From Tenodera sinensis (Eukaryota > Arthropoda > Insecta > Mantodea > Mantidae): a DNA stretch of 64,000 nucleotides. Both the position numbers and the translations under genes were made by a program. The first letter of the stretch is position 1; each line of letters opens with the position of its first letter. Below the pieces are notes generated by a model. It had not been told where the DNA came from and ran no database searches. It was given only the letters and a program-made list of their open reading frames with translations. This document shows, one piece after another, positions 36,382-46,745 of the stretch. The stretch is taken from positions 54,801,076-54,865,075 of the forward strand of contig CM060970.1 in NCBI GenBank assembly GCA_030765045.1. The letters run 5' to 3'.

Positions 36382-37047
36382 ATATTGTGACAAAACGGCA
36401 ATACGACGTATCCCACTCCTGACACCAGTGTAACAAAATGACAAAAGGCAGTCCAATTACTTCTCTATCACCTTGTTATCTTTTAAAGTTTATTGCAAAC
36501 GCACAGTTTTATTCCCGTCGCTAACACGTCTACAGTCTTTCGTGCTGTCAAAACTCACAGGTTTACTTTTCGTAACCTTGCCTCACTCTCTTCAGTGTAT
36601 TTCTTCGCTTTCTCTGTCGCTACACTTACTACAACATTACAATCACTAGACGCTCATTGAATCTTCAGCACGACGACCAACGTATCTTTCGCGACGACAC
36701 ACGCACAGTTGTCTCGCACCCAATGACACACTGACTGACTCATGCCTGTAACCGTAAACTCTGTCACTGCTGTTTCCTGGGCTCCTCATATACTGGGGAT
36801 GATGTCACACGGACCTTTCGCGAATTACTTCAAACACCCCGGCGGCGACGCAACAAGATCTTTCTCGAAGGCACCGGAGAAAGTTCCTTTTTTGTAAGCG
36901 CTTAGTTCGTTGTTAGTCACGTGTTTGCTCGCATGAGTGGTGTGAGCAAGATTGACCTTGTGCCTTTGTTTGCTCGCCGGCCTAGTATGTACTATAAATT
37001 AGCCTGACTCCGTCCGTCGTTTGTTGTACGCCGAGCCCGGCGCTGCA
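36382..37047 (-). mobile_element. LTR-A copy 3 with tRNA-Leu primer-binding site
   Basis: Minus-strand LTR spans 37047 down to 36429 (619 bp). It starts TGCAGCGCCGGGCTCGG, then GTACAACAAACG. It carries GCGAGCAAACACGTGAC, TTCGAGAA (plus strand 36862-36869), TATA-like AGTATATGAGG (about plus 36790-36800), CAGTCAGTGTGTCA, GAGGCAAGGTTACG and AATAAA-type signals, and ends TTTTGTTACA. One base later comes TGGTGTCAGGAGTGGGAT (plus 36410-36427), an 18-nt match to the complement of a metazoan tRNA-Leu 3' end including CCA, as I recall that tRNA. About 28 nt further the similarity to other copies stops. No coding region is attached. Confidence 0.8.
36410..36427 (-). promoter_or_regulatory. Primer-binding site, tRNA-Leu type
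   Basis: TGGTGTCAGGAGTGGGAT on the minus strand, directly 3' of the LTR. TGG pairs with the CCA end of a tRNA. The remaining 15 nt match the acceptor/T-arm 3' half of a leucine tRNA from memory. Confidence 0.7.
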
Positions 37048-37695
37048 ATCTAAAACAAAAATTACACAACCTAACCATACAATTTTTTATGTATATGGCT
37101 AGAACAACGTCTAGATTGGGGAATCATAGCTAACTCAAAAGCAAAATTAAACAAATTCTACATTTCACTAATGATAATAAAGAAAGAATTAGGTGTGACA
37201 TACGCTTAAAATCAAAACTAAATGCAATTTCGAACTCTTTCACCCGACCTCTCAATTACAATTTAACTCGACTACACCATATGAATATACCTTCAATAGA
37301 AAATCCACAGGGGTGAATAGATAAAAGCGTTTTTTATTTGTTGGCTTACCTCATCCCATCCTTAGTTTCTAATGAAATAGTGTATAAATGTATCTTTTAA
37401 TTTCGTACTGACATACGCAACAATAAAATGAAAAATGCCCTTTTACTCTCTCCACTTTTTATATTTTATGTTTGGGTTGAAATTGAGAGTTAATACGTTT
37501 GTAAACAAGTTTATCGTAGTACTTTATTACTGCGGTGTTTTTATTAAATGGAACGCAGCTACTGAGCAAACAAACACAAAATTAATTATTGTGATGTCCT
37601 GTATGCAGAAATCTGCTGGAGTACCTAGTGTAACTAAATTGACTACCATTAATGGTAGTTAAGAAAGGTCAAACGAACTTGTTTGTTTCAAAATT
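37048..37695. other. No recognised feature
   Basis: Nothing identifiable. Confidence 0.4.
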
Positions 37696-38060
37696 ATATA
37701 CAGCGTGTTCCGCTTATAGGCATAACAAAATAAATAGCTATATCTTCTGAACTAGTACGAATCTGGGGAAGAAAACACTTCCTACAAATGGTGAAAACTG
37801 GGGACTTGTTTTACCTTATGGTTCATAAATTACAACATGGCTGACATTAGTAACACGGGGAATGTCCAACCATATTCAACTTCGACACATTTGTTATAAA
37901 GCATCTGTGATGGAACGTTGCCGACAGCAGCATAAAATCGCTGTCGTAAGTCTGCCAAATTACTTATTGGTGTTCTACAGATACGATCCTTAACAAATAC
38001 CCACAGGGAAAAAAAATCAGGTAGTGTCAGATCTGGTGATCAGGGAGGCCAGGAATAATA
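37696..38060 (-). pseudogene. Tc1/mariner-superfamily transposase C-terminal fragment
   Basis: One minus-strand frame (about 38052 to 37830) reads WPP, stop, SPDLTLPDFF, then VKDRICRTPISNLADLRQR, FYAAVGNVPSQML, VEVEYGWTF and a stop. WPPxSPDLTxxDFFxxG with VYRTPISNLADLRQR is the third-Asp region and tail of an insect Tc1/mariner-like transposase. An in-frame TGA follows WPP. The N-terminal two thirds are missing. Downstream, CAGCGTGTTCCGCTTATAGG at about 37702-37721 after TATA looks like an element terminus. It is a different lineage from the fragment at 4857. Confidence 0.75.
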
Positions 38061-38929
38061 ATTGAGGTCCATGTTAAGAGTTTACAATGTCTTATACAAA
38101 TAATTCACAGATTGTACACTCTCGATATCGTTATGATAAATTACTCTATTTGGCACGAAAAAGATTGTTTACCACTATCATTAAATTTTTACATACACTA
38201 TATAATCGTCAACTAAATGAAATGAGTTGGTGCAGTCCAGTACATATGAAGAATTATATAAATCGCTGTTCCCAATCTTTATGTTTTGTGATGTTTAAAA
38301 TGCTGTTGCAATTTAGTTGTTTCTCTGTTTCTCCCAATGCCATGAAAAGTGATCAGTGTCTCGCGAAAGGTTTTTCTAAGATTTGACAATTTGATACGCA
38401 ACCAGCTGCACGCCGTGTGTATAGCTCTTGACCGTGAACAGAACGTTACTCCAGTCTCCATGGCTTGGTAACTTATTTAATTTCTCTGTATGAATTTGGA
38501 ATTGCAATCTGAATTTTTTCTGGGATTATATGGCATCATCAAGCTACATTTTAAAATGTTTCCCGGAAATTTAAAGGTAACGTTAGTATTGTTAACGATG
38601 TTTGTAACGTTAATGGCTTTGTAAAAATAGGAAATATTAAACTACTTTTTGTTTAACGTATAAATGAAGTACATATTTCAATGTTTAAAATGAGTTATAG
38701 ATCATATTGATCCGAAAAATAGTATCAGAGATATTTATATTTATGTAGAACGGTGTTGGTAAAATATCCGAAAATTTAATGCTTTTTATTTACTAAAATA
38801 ATTAATTTACAGACAAACAAAAGATTAGGTGTATCATTTTTTCATTCACAGAACACATAAATTTAATATTAATGAAATCGGAGACATGAAGGTCAAATTT
38901 TGTGCGATTTTACATGGAATGACTCAGAT
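38061..38929. other. No recognised feature
   Basis: AT-rich. A few GTAACGTTA-type palindromes lie at 38576-38617. Nothing else. Confidence 0.4.
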
Positions 38930-39690
38930 TGCTCTCACATGGCCTTCTGTACTTTTGAAAGAACTATTGTATAGTTCATGTTAATCCAGAAAAACATTTT
39001 CAGAAATTATCTCATTGCTAATTTTCTAGAAGGTCCAAGGGGAATGCAGTATGTTTTGAACGATAGTCAGAGATCCCCTTTGCATGACCAAAAGATAAGA
39101 ATGAATAACGACGTCTCATTTATGAACGTCTGTGTTGCAAAATTCTTATAAATAACAAGGAACATCTCCGAAATGGTTAACTTCACAAAAAATACGAAAG
39201 ACTTGGTCTGTTTCTTGACGGTTTAGCAGGCATGCAAAAGGCATCAAAAGTAAACTGGACTACATGGGCTATAACCAGAAAATTCAAAATATACATTTCG
39301 TTTGTTATTAAAATAAATATTAAAAAACATATTGCACTTTAATCGAAGTTGTAAGAGCCGTTTTTGAGAAAATCAAAATATTCCAAACATTTTCCATGTA
39401 AAGTGTAGTTTACGGTTGAGGATATCTTTTCAAAGTCTTCGTGCCGCATCATTCAAAGATAAAAACTTTAACGCCAACTTTTGGTTCTTAACGGACATTT
39501 GATTTTTGAGTTATGCTGCCCACAGACTGAAACACAGACATAGACAAACTCACGTGGAGCTTTTTCTAGGCATGTAAGTAAATGTGGGGCCTCAAACCAC
39601 ATTTCTGGCGAAATCTCCACATCGAACTTTTGGGTCGAATACACTACTTCCCCTGCTAATACGTAGTGGAGAACGTAAAAATGCATTAAA
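38930..39690 (-). repeat. Repeat R, near-complete, R(-)
   Basis: GCTCTCACATGGCCTTCTGTAC to TACTTCCCCTGCTAATACGTAG and GGAGAACGTAAAAATG. All blocks are in order. Confidence 0.85.
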
Positions 39691-40289
39691 AATTAAGAAC
39701 TTTGAGAACGCTAGTTTGCGTTGCTTTAATTCAAAGAACGGCACAGGTTGAGTAATTTCAACACTATATTCAATCGGCATCTTTCCATGCACTCAGGTAC
39801 ACAGAAACACTATTATCATTAGTATAGACACAGAGATTACATTAGTTATATAGGTAACCGCTGAGAGCTACAACATATATGCTACTAAAATTGTTCATTA
39901 CATAAAGCTTGGTGCGAATGTTTTGATATGGTTGAAATTCCAATATTGATACCCCCAGGGAGACAGGCCCCTCTCTGTCTCTTCCTCTGGCGTCAATTTG
40001 CTGTTGGGCTAACTCCTCAAGCCTTTTGGTATCAGAGCTGGATTAAGGCATGAAATCTGCAACCTAATGCCTCGTTAACAGAGAAACTTCATTCATAAAC
40101 GTAACGCCGGTAAACATGCTTAACGCATACAATTCAGGTCTTCGGTAATTGTGGCGTAAGGCAAAATTCACAAGCACGTTTTCCGTTATAAACATAATAT
40201 ACAATATGTAGGACATATTCTCTTTTAGTTGTCGTACTGTTAATATGTCGAAAAATACTAAGTTAAGTACCAAATACAAGATTTAACAT
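39691..40289. other. No recognised feature
   Basis: Nothing identifiable. Confidence 0.4.
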
Positions 40290-40596
40290 GCAGCGCAACA
40301 GCTCTCTGCGGGCAAAGGCTTACCGCCGGACCGCTGCGTCTCCCATTTACAGGCGTCATAAGTGGGGTGCAGTACTGGACGTGGTTAGCACCCCTAGCCC
40401 TCCGGCCGGTTATGTGGCCTTCATGACCTCAAATAACACTTTTTTTATCAAATAACCCTCAATTGGCCACTGAAGTACCTAATGAGGCTGAGTGCACTCC
40501 ATGCGCGGGAAAATCCCCACTCCAGTACCGGAGATTGAACCCGGGTCCTCGGGTTTACAGGCAGGTGCACCACCACTGCTCTACGGAGGTGGTTCC
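40290..40596 (-). mobile_element. SINE-1, full-length tRNA-derived
   Basis: Minus strand: head GGAACCACCTCCGTAGAGC with A-box-like TAGAGCAGTGGTGG, then CCCGGGTTCAATCTCCGG as B box (plus about 40531-40545). The body is TGGAGTGCACTCAGCCTCAT, AATTGAGGGTTATTTGA, GGCCGGAGGGCTAGGGGTGC, CAGTACTGCACCCCACTTAT and GACGCCTGTAAATGG, ending TGTTGCGCTGCATG. About 307 bp. The 3' body is shared with 58942-59168. No clear target duplication. Confidence 0.85.
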
Positions 40597-40749
40597 TAAA
40601 TAAGAGATACTTTTTTCAAATTTGAATATGAAGTCCGCCAGCATAAACATTTTCATGCCTGGATGATGCTTGTCTATTCCATATGTATTTTAAGATTCTA
40701 TACCGTGACTGATAAATTTTATTTACACACATTCCTTTGAAATGAAGGT

Positions 40750-40986
40750 TGATGAAAACGAGGATTTTCATACAAATATCTTAAACATATGGTATTTTAA
40801 TCAAAATCGTTAGAGCTGTTTTCAAGAAAATAAAAAATTTCGAAAAATTTTTCATAAAAAGGGTAGTTTAGATTGGGACTGTTTTCTTCAAAATTTTCGT
40901 GTCGCATCCTTGAAAGACATTAAACTTAAATACCAACTTTGATTTTTAACCGATTTTCCATTTTTGAGTTATGCTGTCCACAGACT

Positions 40987-41051
<65 letters not shown>

Positions 41052-41054
41052 TCA

Positions 41055-41088
<34 letters not shown>

Positions 41089-41232
41089 TACACACACACA
41101 TACACAAGGACGTTTTCCTAAAAATGCTTCTTTTTTATTCAGGGGGTCTTAAAGCATATGTTTCCGGTGAAATCTCGACATCGAATTTTTTAGTGGAATA
41201 CAATACTTCCTCTACTTACCAGTAGAGAGGCC
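40750..41232 (-). repeat. Repeat R, distal half, R(-), with CA/CT array
   Basis: From CATACAAATATCTTAAACATATGG to CTTCCTCTACTTACCAGTAGAGAGG. The dinucleotide site is expanded to (CA)n, (CT)n and (CA)n at 40988-41105. Confidence 0.9.
40988..41105. repeat. (CA)n-(CT)n-(CA)n array inside R
   Basis: (CA) about 40988-41050, CT about 41055-41070, then CA/TA to 41105. His/Thr-rich frames across it are artefacts. Confidence 0.95.
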
Positions 41233-42404
41233 CTTCTTCACCAGCTCATTCTTCATGTGCCCTTTGATGATGTCACACATCGAGCCCACTTTTCCCATCA
41301 CGTATCTTCAAAATATAATTCAGTATACATTCATCATGTGCATCATAGCTACTGTCTCTATATTTGAGACCACGTGGTATCTCTTATTAGGATACGTGTA
41401 ACTTTTTATTTCAAATACGTTGTTACAGATATTACTAATCCCCCAATAACTTTTATGGATCCTTTATTACCAACAATTAGTTTAATTGTTCTTAGAAATC
41501 CCCTTCGTAGAGCTTCACGACTTCAAAGAATATGGCAATAAAACGTTAACTCGCACAAAAAGTTTGCCCCTTCTCAGCTTCAACTACATGTGTTACCGGC
41601 ACCACAAGAACAACAATGTACTCTCCAAACAAAAGCGTTATGTTACAGCTATTTCCAGTGGATAGCAGCACGTCATTCGCCAGATACACCGGTGTCTCTT
41701 ATTTGGATACCATATCTTACTTTGGGAGTGTAATAAATGTAGATCTTTGATTTCCAAGTAAATAAGCTATTAGCATATCGTTCACGAGTTACCCTGCACC
41801 AGTATTTAAATTCCTTATATTCCTTCTAATACCTTCCCGAGATTTTGCTGGCTACGTTATATTAGCGAATAGAGTTTGTGCACTTCAACTTTGTCGCCAA
41901 ATATTTATCGATTTCTTAAACGTAAGCAGTACCAAAGAAGTCACTAAGGAATAGATGCTTATCGCATAATATCGCAACGAACATGTAATCAACGCGCCTC
42001 TGCAACACAATACACGGCTGGGGGTTAAAAAGACGACGTTCGCATACGGAGGAAGGAGGTAAACGCAATCTCCCCTCTTTCGCAAACGTTCGATATCGCT
42101 GCACTTTTTTTCGTACTTTACACATAAATAGCTATTAAATTGTTTACCTATTAGACAAATAAATGCATTAAGATAGCTTTGTATTAATGTGTCTAACTAT
42201 TGCCTATACTGCGAAGCTTCAACTCGATACGGACGCGGTGACCGAGGTCGTTAACGTACTGCTGAGCCTCACGATACTGGCAACGACACGCAGCTACCGC
42301 AAATAAAGCCATGTTACTCGCATACAGTGGCGGCTTTCTTCTTTGCGTTTTTATATATTAGAGAACACACATTCACATTTTCACTAACACTTTCAGCGTC
42401 TAGA
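41233..42404. other. No recognised feature
   Basis: About 1.2 kb with nothing identifiable. Confidence 0.4.
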
Positions 42405-42480
42405 GGGTAATCTTGGCTAGAGAAAAATCCCAATCCACCATTCGGGAATGGAACTCAGGACCCATCTTTCTGGTTTTGTA
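42405..42480 (-). mobile_element. Possible SINE fragment
   Basis: Minus strand: GGTCCTGAGTTCCATTCCCG, then GGATTGGGATTTTTCTC. It resembles a degenerate B box followed by the GGGGATTTTCTC phrase common in SINE bodies. Confidence 0.35.
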
Positions 42481-42565
42481 AGAGTAGTTTTTATAATATA
42501 TATAAAATGCAGGATAATATATAGAGAAAACCATGTAAGTGTAGCACATCAGATTTTCCTACTTG
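42481..42565 (+). repeat. Repeat R, terminal fragment, R(+)
   Basis: Ends AGAGAAAACCATGTAAGTGTAGC and CATCAGATTTT, the R terminus; only about 85 bp. Confidence 0.6.
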
Positions 42566-43319
42566 GAAAGGGAGATGCACTGAAGATTACCTCCCAGCAT
42601 CACACAGGATTGCTAAATTACAACTAGCCAAGAAAATTCGTTCCCAGTAATTTTAAGTGCAGATCGTGAACAGCAATCAATTCAAGTCCCTAAGGTGGGA
42701 GGATAAGTTGCTTCTGAAAAACGGGCCAGCCCTTCCAATTGGAACAAGAGCATCGATTGCTGCTAATGTAACAAAGGGTTGGCGGTGGTGGTGGAACAAG
42801 TCAAATGAGTTTTAATGCTAGAGGAAAAGGAAATGTCTTTACATTCATTTTTCCTTCCGCCGCGTGCGTGGAAGATGATCGACCTTTTACCAAGAAACTT
42901 CAAAAGTGCAAAAAAATTCTTTGAGACGCTAGGAAAGTTTCAGTTCCCTTAATTCAGCAGTAGTCGTTTTGGGAAGGAAATAGTTACGCGGGCTTCTTAT
43001 AATACGTATAGGTTGGTATTTAGTTTCTGTATGTTGCACATAGATGTTACTGATTCTCGGATTTTCAATTCTTCACGTAAAAATCTGCGTCATTTGACCA
43101 ACTTACACAGTGTTAAGTCAACATTTCAGAATATTTTAATAGAGTATTCTATTATTTCCGTGTTATCCTAGTCTTTAACAATAAAATAAAAGTATTTTTA
43201 GCTATTTTATATCAAACTATTAGTCCATTTCACTAATATAATAGTGTTTTATTTATTATTTATTTGTAGAAACAAAAAGCTATGCAATTCTACTTAAATT
43301 TAATCCTAACATCATACAG
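42566..43319. other. No recognised feature
   Basis: Nothing identifiable. Confidence 0.4.
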
Positions 43320-43480
43320 GTGTGGCAGTACACCATTTATATTATGTGGGCTCTCCCCATCCTTGATCACAGGCAATAATGACTTCAGTCGCTGAGATTC
43401 AAATTTGCCTGACCTTAACGATCACGGGATGTGAACCACGGATCTTCCGCTTATCGAGTGGCTGCACGTTGGAAATATCG
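43320..43480 (-). mobile_element. Probable tRNA-derived SINE
   Basis: Minus strand: GTGCAGCCACTCGATAAGCG, then AGATCCGTGGTTCACATCCCG. A-box-like and B-box-like sequence at tRNA spacing, followed by about 100 bp of body. Limits approximate. Confidence 0.45.
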
Positions 43481-43639
43481 ACTTGTGTAAACCTCGCTCC
43501 AAGGACGTGGGATTTTTGAAATATATTATGTTATGCGCTCAGTATTTTTTTTTCCATGACTGCAAATGATATGGAAGGTAACAGTGAGAAATATATTGAA
43601 AACTGAAACCAACAATAGGATATCCTAGAAACACCTGAT

Positions 43640-43834
43640 CCCACATACAATGTATGTTAAATAAATTGTATATTCTAAGGAAATCTGCTTTTTGAGTTTT
43701 GCGGTTTTGTCTATCTCTTATGGTTCACTAGTTATAGAAAATTATAGAAAATTCTCTCCATAAGAAAAGGACTTCATGGTTATTCCCAGAAAATGTAAAA
43801 ATACTATTTTAATTTTGATGTAAATGTTGTAATA
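43640..43834 (-). repeat. Repeat R, left part, R(-), interrupted by mariner
   Basis: GTTTTGTCTATCTCTTATGG and TTCATGGTTATTCCCAGAAAATG match the R interior. R resumes at 44596 with TATGGTATTTTAATCAAAACC, so the element between was inserted into R. Confidence 0.75.
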
Positions 43835-43862
43835 CGAGGCATGTTTTTAAAATAAGTACCGT
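43835..43862 (+). repeat. Mariner 5' terminal inverted repeat
   Basis: CGAGGCATGTTTTTAAAATA then AGTACCGT. It pairs imperfectly with 44568-44595. Confidence 0.8.
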
Positions 43863-43876
43863 TTAATATTTTGCCG

Positions 43877-44027
43877 CTGCGACGTTAAATTAACATCGGA
43901 ATTTCGACTCGCAGTTCTTTTACATGCCAGTAAATCTACTAACATGAAGCTGTCGTTTTTAAACACACTTTAAAAACCATTGATCTGAGTTGGATTTGAA
44001 TCCGCGACCTTGGGATCAGTTCTGCGA
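43877..44027 (-). mobile_element. SINE-2 copy 3, 5'-truncated, inserted in mariner
   Basis: 43883-44021, flanked by CTGCGA on both sides (43877-43882 and 44022-44027). Minus strand: ACTGATCCCAAGGTCGCGGA, TTCAAATCC as B box, GATTTACTGGCATGTAAAAG, CGAAATTCCGATG. It lacks the A-box half and part of the 3' body compared with 2740-2947. Removing it joins GCCGCTGCGA to AATTGCAGTCACG inside the mariner leader. Confidence 0.8.
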
Positions 44028-44140
44028 AATTGCAGTCACGATTTTCAGCATACGTGCTTACTGCCTCCATTCATTAGAAAGCCATACGCAGCTATGAGTG
44101 GCTGCCAGTTTGTGTTTTCTTATTGTTGGAGCGTTTTAAA

Positions 44141-44515
44141 ATGTTCAAACCAATCGAAGGACCCGCCGACTATAGTGATTCGTTTTTTGAATGCGAGAAA
44201 TGTTACGCTATCAAACATTCGCTGCCAAAAGTGTGACAGATTTATGGGGAAGCAATAACGACTGACAATGCCCGGCCACACACAGCAAAACAAATTCAAG
44301 ATCGGATGGCATTGTCTGATTGGGAAGAATTCGGCCACCTCCCTACAGTCCGCATTTGGCACCAAGCGATTTTCATCTGTTTCCTCATCTGAAGCAATTC
44401 CTTGGTGGAATACATTTTAACGACAATGGTGTGAAACAAGAAAAGCAGACTCGTTTCCCGCTACGACAAATGCCTGAATAACTGCGGTGAATATGTAGAG
44501 AACTACTACAAAAGG
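44141..44515 (+). pseudogene. Mariner transposase, N- and C-termini joined by a deletion
   Basis: 44141 reads MFKPIEGPADY. After a shift VIRFLNARNVTLSNI follows, the mariner N-terminal helix-turn-helix region. At about 44243 IYGE is followed directly by AITTDNARPHTAKQIQDRM, so the linker, the rest of the DNA-binding region and the first catalytic Asp are deleted. The second Asp (DNARPH) is at 44264 and the third (LAPSDFHLF) at 44368. They are 104 nt apart; DD34D mariners need 105, so a one-base deletion accounts for the frameshift near 44340. The end reads VSRYDKCLNNCGEYVE in the third frame. The enzyme is inactive. Confidence 0.85.
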
Positions 44516-44567
44516 AAATAAACTCTGCTAAATTATTTGGAAAATATTGTGTTATCTTTCAAAAGAT

Positions 44568-44595
44568 TATCAGTACTTACTTAAAATCACGCCTC
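44568..44595 (-). repeat. Mariner 3' terminal inverted repeat
   Basis: Reverse complement GAGGCGTGATTTTAAGTAAG then TACTG, matching the 5' repeat apart from a few substitutions and a one-base shift. TA follows at 44596-44597. Confidence 0.75.
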
Positions 44596-44760
44596 TAATA
44601 TGGTATTTTAATCAAAACCGTTAGGGCTATTTTTTAAACAACAAAAATTTGAAAATGCTCCACGTAAAGAGTAGTTGGGATCGGGAGATTTTTATGAAAA
44701 TATTTCGTTGCATCTTTGAAAAATACTCAACGTAAACAAGACTGGCATTAATCCAGCTTT
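44596..44760 (-). repeat. Repeat R, right part after mariner, R(-)
   Basis: Continues the R copy of 43640-43834: TATGGTATTTTAATCAAAACC, AGTAGTTGGGATCGGG, ATCTTTGAAAAATACTCAACG. Confidence 0.75.
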
Positions 44761-45419
44761 CGTGTTTAGGTTATTTAGGTCCTATATACATGGGAGTATG
44801 TGTAAACAAATGCACCACAAAAAGCCTTGTAACTACTAGGTACACAAAACGAACTTAGTCATATGCACTGTCTCGCAAGGGGTGAGGGATGACAACTAAC
44901 CAATGACACAACTTGACAGTTGCAATACGGGGCTAGTGGTGCTGTAATGACGACAAGGAAAGCGGCGGAGGAGGGTAGATAAAACAGAAAAGCCACGTTT
45001 TGATGTTCATTATATTTATCTCCAAATTCTTAACGCCTATTATGGAAAATGTTGCAAATATTGCTTGAAATAAGCAACATTTGTTGTTATCAGAAATGCT
45101 TTAACTTTTTCCTTAGAATCACAAACATGTGAACCCATATTGGAAAAAAATAAATGGTTTAATCCTTCTACAAATTCTCCCTATATTTATACTGGTATTA
45201 AATTTCCTATCGCAATAGTTTTATACATGTCTTCAAATGAGGGATTTTCTTCTAATACGTATGGAATTTCTTGGGTGGTATTAAAATTTAGTCACATCAG
45301 TGAATTTGCAGTTTCTGAAATTTTTCGAACTGTTGCCACTTGCCATACACAATAATCTGGTCATTGGTTGTAACCGGGGTGCGGATGTTTGACATCTCAA
45401 AGTATTTGTTTGTGTTTAC
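44761..45419. other. No recognised feature
   Basis: Nothing identifiable. An open frame at 45140-45355 has no domain I recognise. Confidence 0.4.
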
Positions 45420-46150
45420 TTTTTTACCTTCTCTACTGGTAATTAGGGTAAGTCTTGTATTCCACCCAAAAATTCGATGTCGAGATTTCACCGAAATATA
45501 TATCTTGAGACCCCTGATATCAAAAAAGAAATGTATTTTTAGAAAAAGATCCGTATGTGTGAGTGTGTCTGTGTCTGTGTCTGTGGACAGCATAACTCAA
45601 AAACGAAAAGTCAATTAAAAACCAAAGTTGGTATTTAAGTTTAATATCTTTCAAGGATGTGACACGAAGATTTTGAAGAAAATAGCCCCACAACAAACTA
45701 CCCTTTGCATGGAAAATGTTTTGAAAATTTTGATTTTCTTGAAAATGGTTCTAACAATTTTGATTGTAATGTCATATGTCTAAGATATTTGTATGACAAA
45801 CAAACTGTATGTTTTGAATTTTCTAGCTATAGCCTATGTAGTCCTGTTTACTCTGGATGACTTTGGAATAACTCGTAAACCATAAGAGATACACAAAATC
45901 TTAATATGCCAAAACTGTAGATCTCGCTAAAACACGCAATTTATGTCTGAATATTTTTTTTGTAGAGTGAACTATTTCGGAGATATTCCTTGTTATTTAT
46001 TTCACTTTCGGAAAACTTAAAACTTTCATAAAATGGAACATCGTTGTTCACTTTTTTATGTTAAGCGTGCAAAGAGAACGGGATCTCAAAGCTTTAAAAG
46101 ATTTGACTATCGCTCAAAACCTACTGTATTCTAATATTCCTCTTTGGTTC
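45420..46150 (+). repeat. Repeat R, 3'-truncated, R(+)
   Basis: TACCTTCTCTACTGGTAATTAGG to CAAAACCTACTGTATTCTAATATTCC. It lacks the last 150 bp. The dinucleotide site reads GTGTGTCTGTGTCTGTG. Confidence 0.9.
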
Positions 46151-46549
46151 AGGTTTGTTATTAATGTTGATATTTAAGATGATGACAAATATCTTTGCCA
46201 GCATCCCTCGCTCGAGGCTTGGAGAACGCATATCAGGTATTTGTCACTTTATGGTCGACAAGCTCGGCATATCCGGGATGATTGAGCACTGAGCCGAAAA
46301 GGCCTCTGTTTGTGGCGGTAGTTGGTCCAGCAGAGTATGTTAAATAACACGTGTGGTCATGCGGCTAGTGTCCCAGAGAGTCAATTTGGCCACATACCTG
46401 GGGTGCACCCCCCAGTAGAGGGATGGAATTCCAATACGTCACTCCCCCTTTGTTTGCAATCGGAAGAATGCTATCCCCTCTACCAATGTACGCTCAAGAC
46501 CAACAAAGTCAGATCTTGCAGTACAGATGACGTAATGCAAGTCAATGAA
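46151..46549. other. Unrecognised segment between R copies
   Basis: GC-richer than the surrounding R sequence, bounded by truncated R on both sides. No domain or repeat family recognised. The open frame 46322-46648 runs out of it into R and is not convincing. Confidence 0.4.
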
Positions 46550-46745
46550 TCTATGTTTCTTGAAAAATCTAACATAACCCACTCACATGACTTTACTCTT
46601 GTACAAACCATTCTTACAAACATTTATTCCCCTATTTCTTCATGGTAATCTAAACAAATGTTTCTACAAATTATCTCTAGTATTTACTCTGGACGACTTT
46701 TGCATAACTGGTAAACCGTTAGAGATAGACCAAATCATACTATAC
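46550..46745. repeat. Repeat R mosaic: R(-) piece then R(+) piece
   Basis: 46560-46678 is an R(-) terminal piece (CACTCACATGACTTTACTCTTG). 46679-46745 is an R(+) interior piece (TTTACTCTGGACGACTTTTGC to ACCAAATCATACTATAC). A complete R(-) then starts at the following A run. Confidence 0.8.

Larger units (their letters stand above)
43835..44595 (+). mobile_element. Mariner element, internally deleted, with a SINE inside
   Basis: Starts CGAGGCATGTTTTTAAAATAAGTACCG after a TA. Its end reads, reversed, GAGGCGTGATTTTAAGTAAGTACTG and is followed by TA, so imperfect terminal inverted repeats of about 28 bp flank it. Length is 761 bp including a 139-bp SINE plus its 6-bp duplication, i.e. about 616 bp of mariner. 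A complete mariner is about 1.3 kb, so about half is deleted. The remaining coding parts are the transposase N-terminus (44141-44245) and C-terminus (44246-44515). Confidence 0.85.

Noticed and set aside
38576..38617. GTAACGTTA palindromes as a regulatory cluster
   Set aside because: Only three short words in AT-rich sequence; much weaker than the cluster at 22.8-23.0 kb.
40939..41152. His/Thr-rich open frames over CA/CT arrays (also 33192-33505, 34728-35018, 63689-63880)
   Set aside because: They arise from dinucleotide or tetranucleotide arrays inside repeats; no other coding sign.
45297..45618. Overlapping open frames on both strands near 45.3-45.6 kb, and similar ones at 46866-47867 and 59615-59914
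   Set aside because: They lie within repeat R, are not conserved between R copies, and have no domain.
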